This document shows, piece after piece, positions 55,643 to 64,000 of a DNA stretch of 64,000 bases; the stretch's first letter is position 1, and each line of letters opens with the position of its first letter. The position numbers and the translations under genes are program-made. Under the pieces are notes generated by a model, which saw only the letters and a program-made list of their open reading frames with translations, was not told the DNA's origin and did not search any database. This stretch comes from Corynespora cassiicola (Eukaryota > Ascomycota > Dothideomycetes > Pleosporales > Corynesporascaceae), in NCBI GenBank assembly GCA_022059125.1, contig JAEUWY010000006.1:124001-188000 (forward strand). The letters run 5' to 3'.

Positions 55643-56686
55643 ATGGTCTTGGAAGCTTCTATGATCGTGTAAGATGGGCGTGGCCTACTCAACAGCTTGC
55701 TGCTAACATCCACAGTGTGGACAACAGCGAAAGCAGCCGCAACGGAGACTATGTGTGAGTATACGCCCACCACCAATAACCGTATAGCCGCCCTGCTAAC
55801 ACACTACAGTCCCTCACGGTGGGAGGCGCAGGCCGATGCCGTCAATCTCATCTTCTCCGCAAAGACGGCAGCGAATCCCGAGTCCTCGGTCGGCCTCATG
55901 AGCATGGGAGGCAACACTCCCGAGATTCTCACCACATTGACAACGGATATTGGCAAGATTCTCGATGGGCTGCACCGGACCAAGATAAAGGGAAGCTCTC
56001 ACTTCTCAACAGGAATCAACGTGGCTGCAGTAAGTACATACGTCATGTTACGGAGCTGCACATCTAACCACATGTGCTAGTTGGCTCTGAAGCACCGACA
56101 GAACAAGTCCCAGAAGCAACGGATAATCGTCTTCACCTGCAGTCCGATTGAAGAGGATGAGAAGACCCTGATCAAGCTTTCGAAGCGTATGAAGAAGACA
56201 GGTATCAGCATCGACATCATCGCATTTGGCGAGCTTGGAGAAGAGACGACCAAGAAGCTCGAGGCCTTTAGTGAGAACTGCCAGAGCGCCGAAGGATCGC
56301 ATCTGGAAATCGTCCAACCTAGCTCCAATCTCCTCAGTGACGCTCTCGTCACGACACCAATACTCGGCGGTGATGGCAGTGCGGGTGGCGCTGGCTCTGG
56401 CGGAGCTGGAGGCGAGAGCGCGGGCGCAGGCGGCGATTCTTTCGAGTTTGGTGTCGACCCATCGGTGGATCCAGAGCTGGCTTTGGCACTCAGGATGAGT
56501 TACGAGGAGGAGAAGGCACGCCAGGAGAAGGAGAAGAAGTCGAAGGAGACGGCCGAAGGCAAGACAGAACTTGAGCAAATTGCTGAGGGAGACGAGAAAC
56601 AGCCCCTCTTGGATGACCAAGGCCAGCCCAGTGGAAGCAAGGACAAGAAAGACAAGGATGATCCGGACAAGATGGATACTGCTTGA
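55643..56686 (+). CDS. rpn10: 26S proteasome regulatory subunit RPN10
   Basis: The model is join(55643..55668, 55716..55754, 55810..56029, 56081..56686), 296 residues. RPN10 is a ubiquitin receptor in the 19S particle. The N-terminal VWA domain (residues 1-190) starts MVLEASMIVVDNSESSRNGD, which appears only after two short exons (26 and 39 nt) are joined. It continues SVGLMSMGGNTPEIL, then RQNKSQKQRIIVFTCSPI, both conserved. A Gly/Ala-rich linker follows. The ubiquitin-interacting motif is DPELALALRMSYEEEKARQ, with the conserved LALAL core and the Ser before EE. The C-terminus is Lys/Glu-rich. Length compares with 268 in yeast, with one UIM as in yeast rather than two as in animals. Confidence 0.96.
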
Positions 56687-57149
56687 TTATCTTTCTGGAT
56701 CCACCTGGTTTAGATCATAGATGCATTTGAGGCGTCACTGGTGCACTCTTGGGCAGGATGGCGCACGCGGCAAACTAAATGTAATCATTAGCTTGGACTC
56801 GGGGATTGCAATCGACGATTCTACGGGCTGTAGCCACTCCAAGGTAGTTGCATCAATGAACAAGATGATCTACTCATGCATACGATCCGAGACACGTCTG
56901 GCCCTGCTTCTATTGTCTATATAGCCTCCGTCCAACATGACCACCTCACGCCACCCATGCTCTTATGCTAACCTCGGCTGAGCACCTACAAAGGAGCTTC
57001 ATGACGAGCGCTGGTTCCTGAACCTCCTCCAAGCCGTGATGTGAGTCGTGCGCTCGAATGCAAGACGCGTCCGCATGGTAATCATCAGTACCCATGAAAA
57101 GGTACGGGTATCATTGCAGTCCCTCCGAATTACATGCCTATTATTCCCC
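56687..57149. other. Convergent intergenic region
   Basis: The 3' flanks of RPN10 and TRS23 meet here. No coding signal was found. Confidence 0.6.
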
Positions 57150-57719
57150 TCAGCTCCTAACCTTGACAAATCCGTCAAGTCCACGATCAAACTTCTCACA
57201 ACGAATAGGCATCTCGACGGTATAGAACGGGTTCTTCATGACAAAGTCGGCGTACAATTCGTAGATCCTTCGCATCATGCTGTCAATATTGGGCTGCTGT
57301 GGCTCGGTAAAGAGTAGAAACTTGACTCCAGTGAGGGTCTGGAAGCACTGCATGCGGAAGTGGCTCGTTTCGAGGACCTCGAGGCCGGTCGGGCGGTTCA
57401 GGAAAGGCGTGGGAGCGAGGGAGGCATTATTGCTAGGGGTGCTGGCAGGTACTGGCGGGGCGGGACAGAGTTGCTTTGTGATCGCGTGCATTCTGGAATA
57501 ACGGTGAGCAGGATGCGCTGGACACGTACAGGGGGGCAAGTACCCGTGAAAGGAGCCGGCTACCATGAGCAGGTCATTGCTTGACAGCTTGCTCAATCCG
57601 CTGTGGAACTCGCGATTGTAAATGAGACCACCAGACTTGCTGATTATGAAGAGAGCAAACACGACCCTGATCTAACTGTCAGCCAGAACGCGGCAATGTT
57701 GGACAGAAAAAGCATACAT
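57150..57719 (-). CDS. trs23: TRAPP complex subunit TRS23 (TRAPPC4)
   Basis: The model is complement(join(57150..57492, 57544..57666, 57718..57719)), 155 residues. It is a core TRAPP subunit acting as exchange factor for Rab GTPase Ypt1 in ER-Golgi transport. The sybindin fold is recognised by VVFALFIISKSGGLIYNREF at the start, HAITKQLCP after the second intron, LETSHFRMQCFQTLTGVKFL in the middle and the FYTVEMPIRCEKFD segment at the end. The main frame lacks an ATG. Joining AT (57719-57718) through a GTATGC donor to GGTCGTG gives MVVFALFI, the family-typical start, so an intron splits the initiation codon between T and G. Human TRAPPC4 is 219 residues and carries a PDZ-like insertion; as in other fungi this form lacks it. 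Confidence 0.88.
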
Positions 57720-58263
57720 GGTGAATGCGGCCCCGCTTGCTGTTTCGACTCCGGCGTGGTGGTGGGGATATGTGTGGAGGGCTGCAGTTCTTCCTGGGGA
57801 GATGGAGGAGCGGTGAAATTATCAGTCCAGGCGCATAAGCTGGCTACCACATGTCGTGCCGGATCCGCCTGCCTGGCTCGGTGAGAACAGGTCGCGCATT
57901 CGGTGATGTTGGGGATGCGACGCACGGGCCGTGGTGTTGGAGCACCGCCGCGACAGGGGCCTTTGACCGCCCGCTGTTCTGCCCCTCCGAGCTCAAGCTG
58001 CTTCACTCTAGGCTTCACCTCACTCGCACCCCGGCCGCCGCTTTCCTCATAAGCAACGACATATACGTAGCCCGGCCTGCTTCCTCCGCGCACCACGACC
58101 CCCGCCCTATCGCTATTCTGCCTTCCCCCGCACTACCACGATCAAGCACGCCGCCTCGCCAGCCGCCCCAACCGTCCCTGGGGAACTCGTTTGACATCCG
58201 CCCTTGCTATTCACGTCTGGAGCCGTGTTCAGAGGGTCACTAGTCCATCGTCGATAGCGCTCC
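57720..58263. promoter_or_regulatory. Divergent promoter between TRS23 and the E2 gene
   Basis: 544 bp separate the two start codons. It is GC-rich with overlapping spurious frames. No defined element recognised. Confidence 0.45.
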
Positions 58264-59742
58264 ATGTCGAACCAGTCCATCCTTCGCATCACTCGCGTAC
58301 GTCAACGGGATTACGACTTTGCAAAGCACCACGCAAGCTAACACACGGCAGGAGTTGAGTGAGATCCAGAGGGGATCTGATCTCTGTAGGGCGTTCCTTG
58401 GCTGCCTCTGGGCATGACGAAGCCTCTTGCTAATTTTTCCCAGCAATCGCGGTTGCCTGCCGCGATATTGACGTCCGCCATGTACGCGCACTCATCATCG
58501 GTCCTGCGGAGACGCCCTACGAGTTCGGATTCTTCGAGTTTGCCGTGAAATTTACACGAGAATATCCCACAAAAGCGCCATCCGTGACCGCCATCACTAC
58601 CAATAGCGGGCGGACTAGGTTTAACCCCAACATATACGCGGGTGGCAGGGTATGCCTGTCGATATTGGGGTACGTGTGCGTCGTCTTGGTTGGTTGGCAG
58701 GGCTAACTCTGGCAGGACGTGGCGCGGCGAACGGGGAGAGGAGTGGTCATCAGCCCAGGGTCTTGAGTCAATCTTGATTTCCATCCAGAGCCTAATGTCT
58801 TCGAATCCCTACGAGAACGAGCCTGGTTTTGAGGATGCTAAAACCGACTATGACAAGAAGAACCAGGAAGCCTATGTTGCCAAAATCCGGCACGAGACGT
58901 TGAGGATCTCGGTGATCGAACGACTGGAGGACTATCTCGGCATCGATAAGGGAAAGCCGCCCGGCGTGACCGTGTACAACGCCGAGGAGGACTATCAGTC
59001 CAGCGCCGCGGATGCCCCCTTTGAGCCGTTCAAGGACCTTTGCAAGCGCCGATTCCTCTGGTACTACGAGTCTTATCTCAACAGCATCGAGGAGGAGCTG
59101 AAAAAGCACAAGGATGGAGAGCGATTTGAGAAGATGCCATTTGAGGGTCCTGGCAACACCATGGAGGGTTGCTTCCAGTACACAAACCTGAAAGAGCGAC
59201 TGGGCGTCATCTTCGAGAAGCTCGACGACGAGATGCTCTCATGGGGTGCCGATGGTCTGGTGGCGGTCCAAAAGGAGATGAGCATTGCTAGCAATCTGCA
59301 GCGGCAGTTTGAGCAGATTGTTGAGAAGTACAAGAAAAACGATGCCGTCACGCTCGATTTAGATCTCGTGGACAAGAACCCCTTCATCTGGCAGCTGATC
59401 CTGTTCGGCAGGCCTATGACAAACCTGGATGGCGGCATGTTCAGGATCATGATTTACATCAGCCCCAAGTTCCCTGATGTTCTGCCTCGTGTCAAGTTTG
59501 AGACGCCCATATTCCACCACCGCGTGTCTCCGGCTGGAATACTCTGTTACGACGCTACACGCAAGGACGACATGCGCTCCCACATTGAGGCCATCATCGA
59601 GGCTATTGAGGAAGAGTCGCCGGCGTACGATCCCAGGACTTTGGTCAATCTTGAGGCGTCCAAGCTCTTCTGGGGTACACCCGACGAGAAGAAGCTCTAC
59701 AACCGCAAGCTGCGTAGGTCAGTTCAGGATAGTGCGGAGTAA
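58264..59742 (+). CDS. UBE2Z-like ubiquitin-conjugating enzyme with a second UBC domain
   Basis: The model is join(58264..58296, 58352..58385, 58444..58669, 58716..59742), 439 residues. Domain 1 (residues ~1-135) is a UBC fold of the UBE2Z type with FNPNIYAGGRVCLSILGTW, active Cys near 93, and SILISIQSLMSSNPYENEPG. The following helices (AKIRHETLRISV, FLWYYESYLNSI) also match UBE2Z. From about residue 300 a second UBC-like domain begins: NPFIWQLILFGRPMTNLDGG, then FPDVLPRVKFETPIFHHRVS and PAGILCYDATR, with a Cys near 375 at the active-site position. The HPN triad is HHR here, so activity of domain 2 is uncertain. Exons 1 and 2 encode only 11 codons each. A further donor overlaps the stop (GAGTAAGT) and could extend the tail. 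Confidence 0.93.
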
Positions 59743-60183
59743 GTACCTGTGGCCCTGCTTCGAAAGCATTGCTGACCATGATAGAAATGGCTTCTAGACG
59801 GCATCTAGGCAGCACCCGCCTTGCAAAAAAAAAAAAAAAACAGCATCAAATGACGAGACGGCCGCCTGGAAATTGATAGATAATTGATACCCGGTCACGT
59901 TGCCCTCGCTATGAAGGGGGCCATGGGCATTACGGAGTTTACGGCTAGCATAATTCAGCATGGCGTTGGTTTGAATGCATTTTTCGGCTCTGCTTGTGAT
60001 GGAATATTCGCTCCTTGATCATGGCTGTCTGATTTTTGATAATTCGGCTACACCCCAAAGGCGCGATTCTAGCCCGCTTGTGAAGATCCCTGTCGTCCGC
60101 GGGGGGGCCAATGCTCCCCCGTTAGCAACAGCGCCTAAGCAAGCAACTCACACCACTGCACATCAATTGTGATCAACACCAAA
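59743..60183. other. Intergenic region with an A run
   Basis: It carries a long A run at about 59825-59840 and the ERG26 leader. There is no separate gene, though alternative splicing of the E2 gene could extend coding into the first 120 bases. Confidence 0.5.
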
Positions 60184-61360
60184 ATGCCGCCCAAGCCAGA
60201 ACTCGTATCGCTGCCCTCGCTCGGGAAAGTCGTCGTTGTTGGCGGTTGCGGCTTCCTGGGTAGCCACATTGTCAACCTCATTGTCAAGCGACACCCTGAG
60301 ACCCAAATTTCCGTCCTCGACCTGCGCACCAATTTGAACCGCAACGCCAGTGCCAATGTCTCCTACCACGATGGTGACATCACCGACTATGACGCGGTCA
60401 AGTCCATTTTCTCCGCGATAAGGCCAGACGCGGTGGTCCACACAGCCTCCCCAATTCACGTCGCGAAGCACGACATCCTCGAGAAGGTCAACGTCCAGGG
60501 CACCAAGAACCTGGTCAAGGCCGCGCAAGAAACGGGCGTCAAGGCGTTTGTGTACACCAGCTCAGCCAGTGTCATTCTCGGCGGCAAGAACGAGCTCGTC
60601 AACGCGGACGAGACGTGGCCCCTCGTGGTTGGCAAGGAGCAGCCAGAATACTACACCACGACCAAGGTAAGCACAACGCCGTGTCTATGTCCTGCCCATT
60701 TTCTGACCTAATCGCAAGGCCTATGGCGAAACTGCGGTCCTCCAAGCAAACCGAACCCCCGAATCTTTCCTCACATGCGCCATCCGACCAGCGGGCATCA
60801 TTGGCGAGGGCGACGTCCAGGTGCTACCCAAAATGGTGACTGCATTCCGGAAGGGCCAGGACAAGTTCCAAGTCGGCGCAAACGAGAACCTCTTCGACTT
60901 TACCTACGTTGAGAACGTTGCCCACGGTCACCTCCTGGCTGTGATTGCCCTCCTACAAACACACAAGATCCTGCCCACGGTCCCTCTCGACTCGGAGCGC
61001 GTGGATGGCGAGGCCTTCTTCGTCACCAACGACCAGCCCGTATACTTTTGGGATTTTGCCCGTGCCGTGTGGCATGCTGCGGGCTCTAGGCGAGAGCTCT
61101 CCCAGGTGTGGCGCCTCTCCAAAGACTTTGCCTTTACCGTTGGCGCGATTCTTGAGTGGACGTTCTGGGTCCTTGGAAAGACTCCCAACTTGACGCGCCA
61201 GCAAGTGCAATACAGCACTTTCAACAAGTATCACAACATTACCAAGGCCAAGACGAGGCTTGGCTACACTCCGGTTGTGGATCTTGGCGAGGGAATTAAA
61301 AGGGGTGTGAATTACATTTTGGAGCAAGAAGAGAAGGAGAAGCAGAAGAAGGGCCAGTAA
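60184..61360 (+). CDS. erg26: Sterol-4-alpha-carboxylate 3-dehydrogenase ERG26
   Basis: The model is join(60184..60666, 60719..61360), 374 residues. In the ergosterol pathway at the ER it oxidatively decarboxylates 4-alpha-carboxysterols to 3-ketosterols during C-4 demethylation. The NAD-binding motif is VVVGGCGFLGSHIV near the start. HTASPIH and VNVQGTKNLVKAA are conserved in the 3-beta-HSD family. The active-site YxxxK is YYTTTK, whose Lys is the last codon of exon 1, and exon 2 resumes AYGETAVLQAN. IRPAGIIGEGD and FTYVENVAHGHLLA follow as typical. A hydrophobic stretch at about 315-330 (FAFTVGAILEWTFWVLG) suits membrane association. Yeast Erg26 has 349 residues. The in-frame codons before ATG 60184 lack another Met. 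Confidence 0.95.
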
Positions 61361-61712
61361 CGGATTTATCATAATGCCTATCTAGGAGAGGTTGTAAATA
61401 TTAATCGCATGATGAGGGGGGGGGGGGTTCAGTTTCTATACACAACGCTTTTGAGATACAACGCAGCATATTATCTTCAATCATATGAGATGGAATTGAT
61501 GGCATGGAATCAAGGCTACAAATAGGGAATCCCTGCCCCTAAATAAGAAATATATCGACATTGGCACCTAGTGAATCCCCTCATGGTCTACCAAAAGGGT
61601 TAGTCGGAGATCCGGCCAAACTTCGGGCCGTTGGCCTTCACGTCACCCAAGCTCCTCTCGACATTGCACTACAATTTCTCCATGATGCCACCATGGCCCG
61701 CGTCAGCCAACG
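61361..61712. other. Intergenic region with a G run
   Basis: It includes a run of ten G near 61418-61427 and the leader of the next gene. Nothing else seen. Confidence 0.55.
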
Positions 61713-63399
61713 ATGCCGCCGTCTACGCTGCCCGCGTCAGCGTACGAAGCCCTCGACCTGCCGACCGAGACAGTCAAGATTCTGACCAATCCGAAGCCCA
61801 GTGAGGAATCTCCGGCTGCTGCTGCGTCTCCGAATTTGCTGCAGAATGCACCCGCGCCTGCGCAGAAGCTCTCGATGAACGAGACGTCTATTACGTTATA
61901 TGCAGAGCTACTACTTAACATCCGGACTATCACGCTATTTGCATCTCTCCGCTCGCAGCACACGCGCGAGACCAAGGCGCGGCTGTCAGCCGACGGCTCG
62001 TCGATTACCGTCTCCCATGAGGGACAATCCGCGACCATCAGGCTGCCTATCAAGGTCAAGGGTGGAGGAGATGCAGCGCTATCTCTGCCGTCGCAACCAC
62101 CCAGCAAAGACCTTACGCTGCGCCTGCAGATGGAGGAGAAGGAGGGTACAGATTTGCTCGGAGCGCTGCAATCGGAAGAGCGAAAGGCAAATCTCGTGCC
62201 CTGGGACGGCGCTTCTCTTGGCGAGTTGAAGGACGTAAAAGTACACTGCAAAGCCTGCTCAACGACTGTCGTGCCCGCAGGCAAGGCCAACGAATGGAGG
62301 GACCTCCCAAACGAGAATTGGGCTGAAATGATGGACTTTTGGCACTGCCACAAACCGGACGAGCACCACTTGCACGACCATACGCATGAAGCGACTGTCG
62401 GCAAGAAGGGATACGCCGCCGGCAACCGTCTCAAGGCAGCCGAGGGCATAGGATTCGTAGACCTGGCGAGCTTCCTGCTGAAAGAGCAAGACTGCGAGGG
62501 TATTCAGGTAGGTCCTACATAGTCTCTTCTCTGCGTGTTTGTTTGATAGTTCCACGGGTGGAGAAGAAGGTGGATCAGCCCTTTTGCATGGCTACATCGC
62601 CGATACTACGCACCCAAGAAAAATGTAGCTCAACAACTCGCGGCACTGCGATCCTCTTCCCCTGGTCGACGGGTCCGTTGCCGTCGGGGAGCAGCCTGGT
62701 GTTTCACCGCCGGTACTGCCTCGAGACCATCGGCTCGGCGGGATAAACTTCAGGCTACATCGTCATCACCGTCACTGCATTGCTTTGTCCCGCGCCTGGT
62801 CTTGACCCCCAACTGACCAAGTCTAGGCGGCCTCTGACCAAGAGCCCCCAGACACATCCCTCGTCTGCGTACACTGCAAGCACCAACTCGGCACCCTCGA
62901 CGATAGCGCTGACGGCCACCGCCTCTGGAAATGGAGCCTCGATGTCACCTCCCCAGATCTCTCCCCTTCCTACTCTAGCTCCTACTCCCCGCAAAAGTGG
63001 ATCTCCGCACGCCTCCTCTTCCTCATCGAGAACCAGGGCGTCCGGAAATTCCACATCCATCCCGACATTCTAGCGGGCGCTGACTCTGTCCCCGCGCTGC
63101 TGGTCTGGGTCTTCACGCCCGATCTCTTCTTCTCGTCGTCGATTGCGGGACAGGGGCGGAATGGACCTATACGCTCGATGAAGGTGTTTTATCAGGAGAA
63201 GAGGTATGCGCCGCCGAAGCCAGGGGATGTGGAGAGTGTGGGCGTCGAGGAAGTGGCTTTCCCTGAAGAACTCTTTGAGGAGCTGAGGAGGGCGCTGGAG
63301 GGGAGTCAAGGGTTGCTGCCGCAGTCGGCGAGGAAGTTTCAGGGATGGGAGGTAGGGCTTTTGGAGAGGTTCGATTTGGGGGAGATGGCGCGACGGTGA
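61713..63399 (+). CDS. HECT-like E2-binding E3 ubiquitin ligase (UBE3D/Ipa1-type), middle exon unresolved
   Basis: Exon 1 is 61713..62507 (265 codons), ending in phase 0 at donor GTAGGT. The last exon is 62827..63399, entered in phase 0 after a CTGACC branch and CTAG acceptor. Exon 1 holds the HECT_2-type N-terminal part with the zinc-binding-like VKVHCKACSTTVVPAGKANE and NENWAEMMDFWHCHKPDEHH, then NRLKAAEGIGFVDLASFLLK. The last exon continues CVHCKHQLGTLDDSADGHRL, QKWISARLLFLIENQGVRKF and LVWVFTPDLFFSSS, all typical of the C-terminal half. A middle exon from 62550 (FHGWRRRWIS) to a donor near 62671 would join both, but its sequence is not clearly protein-like, so a frameshift, a different intron or degeneration is possible. 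The family binds E2 enzymes; the yeast relative Ipa1 acts in mRNA 3'-end processing. Confidence 0.8.
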
Positions 63400-64000
63400 T
63401 GAGGGTGTATGGTACCGACATAGCTACATAGTTTCGTCGGCGGAATGAAAGATGAGTATTTATTATGACGACATGATACTTGATCTATACTGTGGCATTG
63501 TTCTGTATCTCATCCCGGGATTTTTTTTTTAAAAAAAAAAACGTGCAAAGTCCGTTGTGGAACCGACAGGGCGTTAAGTGGCTGGCTATAATAAGTCACA
63601 GGATTGTCCCGTAGTTCATCGTGACAGCTTTTTTGAAAACTAGCAGAGTTGATTGTGGAGCCGACACAGCATTAAGTAGCTGTTATAAGAATAAAAGGCT
63701 AGATATCTAAGCCAGGTGAGCTGTATACCCTGGGTACTTTGCACCTGAGAATTTGAGGACGAACCAACTGCTCGTCCCAGCAATCGATGAAAACAAGTTC
63801 TACGAGTCATCGGTTCTACTATTTGGCCACCCAGCCATGGCCAAGCTTTTGATTGCCATCGAAGATGTCCCAATCTTTATCGGAGACATAATGTTTCTCA
63901 GCGCAGCATCCCCCTGTTTTTCAAGACGATGGTCCAAGTTACTAAATGGTCACATGCTTGTCTCTTCATGATTGCAGCTTCCGCAGTCTATGCTTGGTTC
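63400..64000. repeat. Right-edge region with T/A palindrome and two diverged 39-bp copies
   Basis: T10 (63521-63530) is followed directly by A11 (63531-63541). Copies at 63545-63583 and 63643-63681 match at 30 of 39 positions, including GTGGA.CCGACA and TTAAGT.GCT blocks; most differences are transitions. A plus frame at 63753-63971 encodes a 72-residue product with weak BTB-like flavour (MAKLLIAIEDVPIFIGDIMF) that may be a gene start or relic cut by the window. Confidence 0.55.

Noticed and set aside
59740..59880. Extra 3' intron of the E2 gene using the GTAAGT that overlaps the stop
   Set aside because: It would add a tail containing poly-Lys encoded by the A run; the unspliced stop gives a natural end after the UBC domain. 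Kept only as an alternative.

Overview
The window is nuclear DNA of a filamentous ascomycete (Pezizomycotina). The evidence is short introns (mostly 46-70 nt) with GT..AG ends and CTRAC/CTAAC branch sites, single-gene transcription units on both strands, and typical fungal families: a Zn2Cys6 regulator, a C2H2 regulator, an F-box protein, an ERG26-type sterol dehydrogenase and fungal MFS groups. I cannot name the species. I rebuilt the gene models by hand by joining exons at consensus splice sites and checking reading phase. Several first or last exons are only 2-40 codons long or shorter.

Layout. 0-16.5 kb: C-terminal part of an anion:cation symporter family permease, a possible decayed ORF, a PTR2 peptide transporter, an unrecognised helical protein, MSH6 (mismatch repair), a small HTH/chromatin-type protein with a GC-AG intron, the PIG-U/GAB1 GPI-transamidase subunit, NOP7/pescadillo and an F-box-like protein. 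16.5-22.3 kb is gene-poor, with one single-pass membrane protein and one orphan acidic C-terminal exon. 22.3-30.7 kb is an accessory-looking block of Zn2Cys6 regulator, short-chain dehydrogenase, five-exon epoxide hydrolase and nine-exon sugar-type transporter, separated by AT-rich DNA. This is the best candidate for a small undescribed catabolic or detoxification cluster.

32.9-43.6 kb: a secreted cysteine-containing protein with a Kex2-like site, a GNAT acetyltransferase, folylpolyglutamate synthase, a MnSOD with an unexpected signal-peptide-like N-terminus, a small unknown protein with a CTG repeat in its intron, secreted L-asparaginase and an F-box protein. 44.7-55 kb (all minus strand): an NTF2-like protein with repeated aromatic-acidic motifs, an MFS transporter, a C2H2 zinc-finger regulator behind a GC-rich 2-kb leader region, and borealin/Nbl1.

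55.6-63.4 kb is mostly housekeeping: RPN10, TRAPP subunit TRS23 (start codon split by an intron), a UBE2Z-like E2 with a second C-terminal UBC domain, ERG26 and a HECT-like E2-binding E3. Three ubiquitin-proteasome genes therefore lie within 8 kb. The right edge holds a T10/A11 palindrome and two diverged copies of a 39-bp sequence. I found no rRNA, tRNA, CRISPR, viral or intact transposon feature.
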